In this document: positions 5,965-9,356 of the stretch, in pieces
Position numbering within the stretch: the stretch's first letter is position 1
How the letters are laid out: every line of letters starts with the position of its first letter
Assembly: GCA_900546315.1 (NCBI GenBank)
Contig: URCP01000106.1
Coordinates: 1 to 9,356 of the forward strand
Length of the DNA stretch: 9,356 bases
Reading direction: 5' to 3'
DNA from: an uncultured Eubacteriales bacterium
GTDB taxonomy: Bacteria; Bacillota; Clostridia; Oscillospirales; CAG-272
The notes under the pieces: generated by a model
Seen by the model: only the letters and a program-made list of their open reading frames with translations
What the model was told of the DNA's origin: nothing
Databases searched by the model: none
Made by a program: the position numbers and the translations under genes

Positions 5965-6040
5965 CGGGATGTAGCGCAGTTGGTAGCGCGCCTGCTTTGG
6001 GAGCAGGATGTCGCAGGTTCAAATCCTGTCATTCCGACCA
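5965..6040 (+). tRNA. tRNA-Pro (anticodon TGG)
   Basis: A full cloverleaf with encoded CCA. The acceptor stem CGGGATG (5965-5971) pairs with CATTCCG (6030-6036) with one G-U pair. The anticodon stem CCTGC (5991-5995) and GCAGG (6003-6007) holds the loop TTTGGGA with TGG at 5998-6000. The T-arm GCAGG/CCTGT encloses TTCAAAT (6018-6024). The discriminator is A6037 and CCA is 6038-6040. It reads the CCN proline codons and has the C1-G72 pair typical of bacterial tRNA-Pro. Confidence 0.97.
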
Positions 6041-6045
6041 TTTCC

Positions 6046-6122
6046 GGAGGCATAGCTCAGCTGGTTAGAGTACTTGCTTGACATGCAAGGGGTCACAAGT
6101 TCAAGTCTTGTTGTCTCCACCA
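6046..6122 (+). tRNA. tRNA-Val (anticodon GAC)
   Basis: A full cloverleaf 5 nt after tRNA-Pro. The acceptor stem GGAGGCA (6046-6052) pairs with TGTCTCC (6112-6118) with one G-U pair. The anticodon stem CTTGC (6073-6077) and GCAAG (6085-6089) holds the loop TTGACAT with GAC at 6080-6082. The T-arm ACAAG/CTTGT encloses TTCAAGT (6100-6106). The discriminator is A6119, with encoded CCA at 6120-6122. GAC reads GUC and GUU valine codons. It is co-transcribed with tRNA-Pro. Confidence 0.96.
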
Positions 6123-6124
6123 CC

Positions 6125-6152
6125 AAAAGGACACGTTTCCCGTGTCCTTTTT
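6125..6152 (+). terminator. Intrinsic terminator of the tRNA operon
   Basis: AAAAGGACACG (6125-6135) and CGTGTCCTTTT (6141-6151) form a perfect 11-bp stem with a 5-nt loop, and the 3' arm runs into a short T-tract. It begins 3 nt after the CCA end of tRNA-Val. Confidence 0.92.
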
Positions 6153-6176
6153 GATTTTCTTCTTAACCTGTCAGAA

Positions 6177-6208
6177 AAACAGGCACAGCCGTCATGCCGT
6201 GCCTGTTT
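6177..6208 (-). terminator. Terminator of the solute-binding protein gene, probably bidirectional
   Basis: AAACAGGCAC (6177-6186) pairs with GTGCCTGTTT (6199-6208) across a 12-nt loop. On the minus strand the stem is followed by a T-tract (complement of the As at 6175-6179), just past the stop codon of the minus-strand gene. On the plus strand Ts at 6206-6215 follow, so it can also act as a backup for the convergent tRNA operon. Confidence 0.87.
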
Positions 6209-6213
6209 CTTTT

Positions 6214-7686
6214 TTACTCCGCGTTCGCGTATGACTCGAACAGCTTCTCAAGATTTGCCTCGAACGACTTCTTTGTCGACTCAAATGAGCTCATCAGCTT
6301 CTTCGACGATCCCATCGCGTAGCCCGACAGATAATCACTTATCCCCTGAAGATCCGAATAGTAAATATCGCAGAAGTCAAACCACGACGAACCCGAAATG
6401 ATATCCAGCATATCGACCGTCTCCGCGTCACGCGTATACTTACCCTTCAGCGCGATATCATAGTACGCCGGGACAATCTTATTATACCCCTCGCTCGCCA
6501 TCGCCTCAAGCAGCATCTCAACCTGCTCCGGATCCTTCGCCGTCGTCGGAATAGAAGATATCGTATAACGGCGCAGCACCGACGTGCGGTACTCAGACTT
6601 CTCGTCGTACTTCGGGTAGGGAAGAATACCGAAATCCACGTCCATATCGCGGAGCTTCTCGACGCCGCCGAGGTACATTCCCATCATCAGGTACTTTCCG
6701 TTCTTGAACTCCACCGCCATCTGGCTCTCGATGTCAAACCCCGTGCCGAGCTTCTGCGTATCAATGAACGCGTCCGAATGCACCAGATCGTACATCTTAT
6801 CATACACTTCCACCGCCTTCTCGTCCGGGAAAGTTATCGATCTCGAACCGTCCGCCATAGCCTTAGTGAACTCAATCCCCGTCGAATAATTGAACGGATT
6901 CACCGAATTATTATAAGCCCCGAACCCGTGCATATCCTCAATATCAATCTTCCCGTCGCCGTTCAGATCCTCCGACACGTCCGAAACGATCGACAGAAAC
7001 TCGTCAAGCGTCCACTTTCCGTCCATGACCGTCTGATACGGGTACTCTATCCCGTATTTATCCATTATCCCCTTATTGAAGAACAGCGCGTTCGACATTG
7101 TAAGCGCAGTCAACGCGAAATCCCCGCACACCGCGTACAGATGCCCGTATATCTTCGCGTTATCCGTATACCCGTCCTTCCAATATGGCTTCTCAAAGTT
7201 AATATACTGAGACTCCGCGAGGTCACGATAAATATAATCCACCGAAAGCGGAAGCACAATATTCGCCTGACCAGTAACGATCTGATAAGTATCGTCCCCC
7301 GCCATAACCGAATTCCGTATCAGCCCCTGATAAGTATCCTTAGACCCCCACGCGCCCGGCTCAATCACATACCCAACCTTACAATTGAACCGCTCCCCAA
7401 CGTCCCTGTTCCTATTATAAACCGCGTCATTCACAAGCTCGCCGTCCTGCTCCGTGTCAAACTCAAACCGCGTCTCCTCACGGGCAAGTATAGTAAACGT
7501 CCGCCCGCCGAAATCCGCCGCCGCAAGCTCATCATGCGCCCGCGTCTCCCCGGTCTCCTGAATCTCCGAGGCAGAACTCTCCCCGGAAGGCGCAGAACTT
7601 TCCTTATCCTCAGTCTGAGCCGCCCCGCCGCAAGCCGAAAGCACCAACGAACAAAGCAAAATAACCGACAAAATTCTCTTCTTCAT
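6214..7686 (-). CDS. ABC transporter extracellular solute-binding lipoprotein (family 1, sugar-type)
   Basis: A 490-residue secreted lipoprotein that would capture a solute, most likely an oligosaccharide, outside the membrane for an ABC importer. The signal peptide MKKRILSVILLCSLVLSACGG carries a lipobox (LSAC) with lipidated Cys19. Residues about 20-55 form an acidic, Ser/Glu-rich linker, followed by the binding-protein fold with GRTFTILARE near 61-70. A calcium-loop-like segment DLNGDGKIDIED (240-251) sits inside the fold, as in several family 1 binding proteins from Clostridia. The ATG is set by AAAGGA (complement of 7695-7700), 8 nt upstream. It has its own promoter and terminator, and no permease or ATPase gene lies beside it, so its partners must be elsewhere. 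It faces the tRNA operon convergently and the MFS gene divergently. The substrate is unknown. Confidence 0.88.
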   Translation of the reverse strand: MKKRILSVILLCSLVLSACGGAAQTEDKESSAPSGESSASEIQETGETRAHDELAAADFGGRTFTILAREETRFEFDTEQDGELVNDAVYNRNRDVGERFNCKVGYVIEPGAWGSKDTYQGLIRNSVMAGDDTYQIVTGQANIVLPLSVDYIYRDLAESQYINFEKPYWKDGYTDNAKIYGHLYAVCGDFALTALTMSNALFFNKGIMDKYGIEYPYQTVMDGKWTLDEFLSIVSDVSEDLNGDGKIDIEDMHGFGAYNNSVNPFNYSTGIEFTKAMADGSRSITFPDEKAVEVYDKMYDLVHSDAFIDTQKLGTGFDIESQMAVEFKNGKYLMMGMYLGGVEKLRDMDVDFGILPYPKYDEKSEYRTSVLRRYTISSIPTTAKDPEQVEMLLEAMASEGYNKIVPAYYDIALKGKYTRDAETVDMLDIISGSSWFDFCDIYYSDLQGISDYLSGYAMGSSKKLMSSFESTKKSFEANLEKLFESYANAE

Positions 7687-7745
7687 ACCAGTAATCCTTT
7701 CCAGTCCACAACATTCAAATCATATCCGGACATCAATCTATCTAT

Positions 7746-7774
7746 ATTATACAGCAATTCACCCGCAATGTCAA
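7746..7774 (-). promoter_or_regulatory. Promoter of the solute-binding protein gene
   Basis: Read on the minus strand, TTGACA (complement of 7769-7774) and TATAAT (complement of 7746-7751) are separated by 17 bp, a full-consensus sigma-A promoter. The start codon lies about 60 nt downstream of the -10 box, leaving room for a leader of roughly 50 nt. No clear CcpA-type operator was recognised. Confidence 0.88.
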
Positions 7775-7808
7775 CAGATAATTCAGCAAACCATCTCGAA
7801 AATTCAGC

Positions 7809-7892
7809 ACCAGGGGCCAGCCCCTGGACCCGATAGTCAAGGTTTCGGTGTGCGCCGGATGAAGTTCCTGCCTCATCAAACATAGTGCTTCG
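7809..7892. repeat. Dispersed 84-bp repeat, copy 2
   Basis: Second copy of the element at 793-876, same orientation and length. The hairpin CCAGGGG (7810-7816) / CCCCTGG (7821-7827) is unchanged, while about 7849-7867 differs from copy 1. It lies between the divergent solute-binding protein and MFS promoters and ends 36 bp before the MFS -35 box. On the minus strand this copy is open from an ATG at 7881-7883 (MFDEAGTSSGAHRNLDYRV and onward), but the reading continues through the binding-protein promoter and copy 1 has a stop in the same frame, so I do not regard it as a gene. Confidence 0.8.
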
Positions 7893-7928
7893 CGGATACG
7901 GGGATGAATTTTATTTTTCGCGGGGGTG

Positions 7929-7957
7929 TTGACTTTTGCGGGGGGATGTGGTATAAT
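7929..7957 (+). promoter_or_regulatory. Promoter of the MFS transporter gene
   Basis: TTGACT (7929-7934), a 17-bp G-rich spacer and TATAAT (7952-7957), with an extended -10 TG at 7949-7950. The 14 bp ending in the -10 box (GGATGTGGTATAAT) are identical to those of the operon promoter at 941-954. Confidence 0.9.
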
Positions 7958-7990
7958 GGGGGTTGATTATTTAATTAAAGGAATGCTCTC

Positions 7991-9193
7991 ATGGCTACAC
8001 TTTTACTTGTCGTTATTTATATCGCGTTCATCGGACTCGGGATTCCCGACTCTCTGTTCGGGCCCGCCTGGCCGAAAATCTACCGCGAAATGAACCTGCC
8101 CGTCTCCCTCGCCGGGTACGTCTCAATGTTCTCCTGCTGCTGCTCCATCTGCTCAAGCCTGATGAGCTCCCGCGTCATAAAACGCTTCGGCATCGGCAAA
8201 GTCTCCGCCGTCTCCACCGCTCTCACCGCCATCGGAATGCTCGGCTACGCCCTCTCGCAAAACGCCCTCTGGTTCTTCGCCCTCTGCCTCCCCCTCGGAT
8301 TCGGCGCGGGAGCTATCGACTCCGGGCTCAACAACTATGTCGCCGTCCACTACAACGCCGCCCAGATGTCCTTCCTCCACTGCTTCTACGGCGTCGGCGT
8401 CACGTGCAGCCCCTTCCTCATGTCCCTCGCCCTGAAAAACGGCAGCTGGCGCGGCGGTTACAAAAGCGCCTTCATAATCCAGCTCGCGATCACCCTCATC
8501 CTCATCGCCGCCCTCCCGCTCTGGGGAAAAGTCGGCAAACCGTCAAGCCCCGCGCCGATAACACCAGACGCCCCTCCCGCTGCCGGTGAAAAAACCGGAA
8601 AACGGCATATAAACGGAATCACGATATCCTGCCTCGTCTTCGTCTTCTCCTGCTCGCTCGAATACCTCTGCGGCGCTTGGGGAAGCACCTTCCTCGTCGA
8701 CGCCAAAGGCATGGCAGCCTCGACCGCGGCGGGAATCACCACGCTCTACTACTTCGGAATGGCGCTCGGAAGATTCCTCTCCGGCGTGCTCGCGGCAAAA
8801 CTGAACAGCCGGAAAATAATCACGATCGGCGTCTCGGTTCTCGCGGCGGCTGTTCTTCTCATTATTCTGCCACTGCCGGATTTCTGCGCCGCCGCCGGGC
8901 TCTTCCTCGTCGGGCTCGGAAACGGTCCGGTTTATCCGAACATGGTTCACCTGACGCCCGACACCTTCGGCGAGGAAAACTCGCAGTCCGCGATGGGAAA
9001 ACAGATGGCGAGCGCGTATGTCGGAATCATGGTCATGCCGCTCTTTTTCGGAAACATGACGCAGATTTTCGGCGCGGGAATTTTCAGGATTTTCGCCGGG
9101 GTCATCTATGTCCTTCTCGCCGTCCTCGTCGCGCTCTATATGCGGATGGGACGGACAAATCTGAAAGTGAAAATTCAGACAAAACAGCTCTGA
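7991..9193 (+). CDS. MFS transporter, FucP-like (fucose/sugar permease-type)
   Basis: A 400-residue integral membrane protein with about 12 predicted membrane segments in two halves joined by a Pro/Ala-rich cytoplasmic loop (about 180-208). Segment 1 is LLLVVIYIAFIGLGIPDSLFG. A motif-A-like cytoplasmic turn SSRVIKRFGIGKV lies at 59-71, with a second-half counterpart near SGVLAAKLNSRK (264-275). The block GAGAIDSGLNNYVAVHY (105-121), followed by FLHCFYGVG (128-136), is typical of the FucP/COG0738 branch, which includes proton-coupled sugar importers as well as uncharacterised exporters. Direction and substrate are not decided by sequence. The ATG is set by AAAGGA (7977-7982), 8 nt upstream. 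The gene is monocistronic, has its own strong promoter and is divergent from the binding-protein gene. No obvious intrinsic terminator follows; an inverted-repeat element starts 4 nt after the stop. Confidence 0.87.
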   Translation: MATLLLVVIYIAFIGLGIPDSLFGPAWPKIYREMNLPVSLAGYVSMFSCCCSICSSLMSSRVIKRFGIGKVSAVSTALTAIGMLGYALSQNALWFFALCLPLGFGAGAIDSGLNNYVAVHYNAAQMSFLHCFYGVGVTCSPFLMSLALKNGSWRGGYKSAFIIQLAITLILIAALPLWGKVGKPSSPAPITPDAPPAAGEKTGKRHINGITISCLVFVFSCSLEYLCGAWGSTFLVDAKGMAASTAAGITTLYYFGMALGRFLSGVLAAKLNSRKIITIGVSVLAAAVLLIILPLPDFCAAAGLFLVGLGNGPVYPNMVHLTPDTFGEENSQSAMGKQMASAYVGIMVMPLFFGNMTQIFGAGIFRIFAGVIYVLLAVLVALYMRMGRTNLKVKIQTKQL

Positions 9194-9197
9194 TAAT

Positions 9198-9294
9198 TTA
9201 AGGAAACACTGATTTAAGGTTGTTTTCGCAGAAAAAAGCCCATAAATTCAAGCCTTTTTTCTGCGAAAACCCGAATTATTCAGTGTATCCTTAA
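9198..9294. mobile_element. 97-bp nested inverted-repeat element, MITE-like
   Basis: The outer arms 9198-9214 and 9278-9294 are inverted repeats matching at 15 of 17 positions (TTAAGGA, one mismatch, ACACTGA, one mismatch, T). The inner arms 9222-9238 and 9254-9270 match perfectly over 17 bp around a 15-nt loop. The arms are separated by 7 nt on each side, so the whole folds as one long symmetric hairpin. Both ends are TTAA, which could be a 4-bp target duplication flanking an 89-bp core that starts GGA and ends TCC. It is non-coding. Lack of a T-tract on the plus strand makes a pure terminator unlikely. MITE identity is inference from shape alone. Confidence 0.6.
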
Positions 9295-9324
9295 GGAAAA
9301 TTTCAACGTTTTTCCGAAAACCCC

Positions 9325-9353
9325 TTGCAAGTTCGTGAAAACTGTGGTATAAT
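9325..9353 (+). promoter_or_regulatory. Promoter at the window edge, reading out of the window
   Basis: TTGCAA (9325-9330), a 17-bp spacer and TATAAT (9348-9353), with an extended -10 TG at 9345-9346. The TGTGGTATAAT ending is identical to those at 944-954 and 7947-7957. It implies a plus-strand gene or stable RNA starting just beyond the window. Confidence 0.82.
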
Positions 9354-9356
9354 TTG

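Noticed and set aside
5883..6152. tRNA genes as a phage or island attachment site
   Set aside because: No integrase, no direct repeat of a tRNA 3' end and no mobile genes lie nearby.
6778..7836. Long plus-strand open frame opposite the solute-binding protein
   Set aside because: The minus-strand gene has a lipobox, ribosome-binding site, promoter and terminator. The plus frame is Arg/Ile/Pro-rich without any family signature and ends inside the repeat.
7683..7883. Minus-strand 66-codon frame (starting MFDEAG) through repeat copy 2
   Set aside because: It reads through the repeat and the promoter of the solute-binding protein, has no good ribosome-binding site, and the equivalent frame in repeat copy 1 has a stop after seven codons.
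9222..9270. Inner hairpin of the terminal element as the intrinsic terminator of the MFS gene
   Set aside because: The 3' arm is followed by CCGAATT rather than a T-tract, and the six Ts fall inside the stem. Some termination is possible, but it is not a canonical terminator.

Overview
The window looks like chromosomal DNA from a GC-rich, Gram-positive anaerobe of the Clostridia type, most likely an uncultured gut Oscillospiraceae/Eubacteriales relative. The signs are AAAGGA-type ribosome-binding sites about 8-10 nt before the starts, near-consensus sigma-A promoters (TTGNNN, 17 bp, TATAAT, usually with an extended -10 TG), many intrinsic terminators, a lipoprotein solute-binding protein with a Gram-positive style signal peptide, and CCA-encoding tRNA genes. 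The taxonomic placement is inference; there is no rRNA or marker gene here.

Layout. (1) 2-793: the 3' end of an FtsX/MacB-type ABC permease, cut by the window edge. Its stop codon abuts a dispersed 84-bp repeat (copy 1), followed by a terminator. (2) 987-4482: a tight four-gene operon under one promoter. It encodes a D-2-hydroxyacid dehydrogenase, a PPP-type metallophosphatase with a TTG start, a YfcD/Idi-like Nudix hydrolase, and peptidase T. Gaps are 4 nt, 1 nt and a 4-nt ATGA overlap. It reads as a housekeeping and metabolite-maintenance set. (3) 4504-5872: a terminator whose 3' arm carries the -35 box of the next promoter, then a single gene for an unusual regulator-like protein (XRE helix-turn-helix, helical middle, four-cysteine zinc ribbon, degenerate methyltransferase-like Rossmann domain), then a terminator. 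(4) 5883-6152: a consensus promoter driving tRNA-Pro(TGG) and tRNA-Val(GAC), with a terminator. (5) 6177-7774: a convergent minus-strand gene for a sugar-type ABC solute-binding lipoprotein with its own promoter and no transporter partners in view. (6) 7809-7892: copy 2 of the 84-bp repeat. (7) 7929-9193: a monocistronic MFS transporter of the FucP-like type. (8) 9198-9294: a 97-bp nested inverted-repeat element resembling a MITE, then a strong promoter at the window edge pointing out of the window.

Most of the window is ordinary core-genome content. I see no CRISPR array, phage genes, toxin-antitoxin pair, defence island or biosynthetic cluster, and nothing that I would call a new multi-gene system with confidence. 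The items most worth a second look are the XRE / zinc-ribbon / methyltransferase-like fusion protein, the 84-bp repeat whose two copies each lie just upstream of an extended -10 promoter, and the terminal inverted-repeat element.
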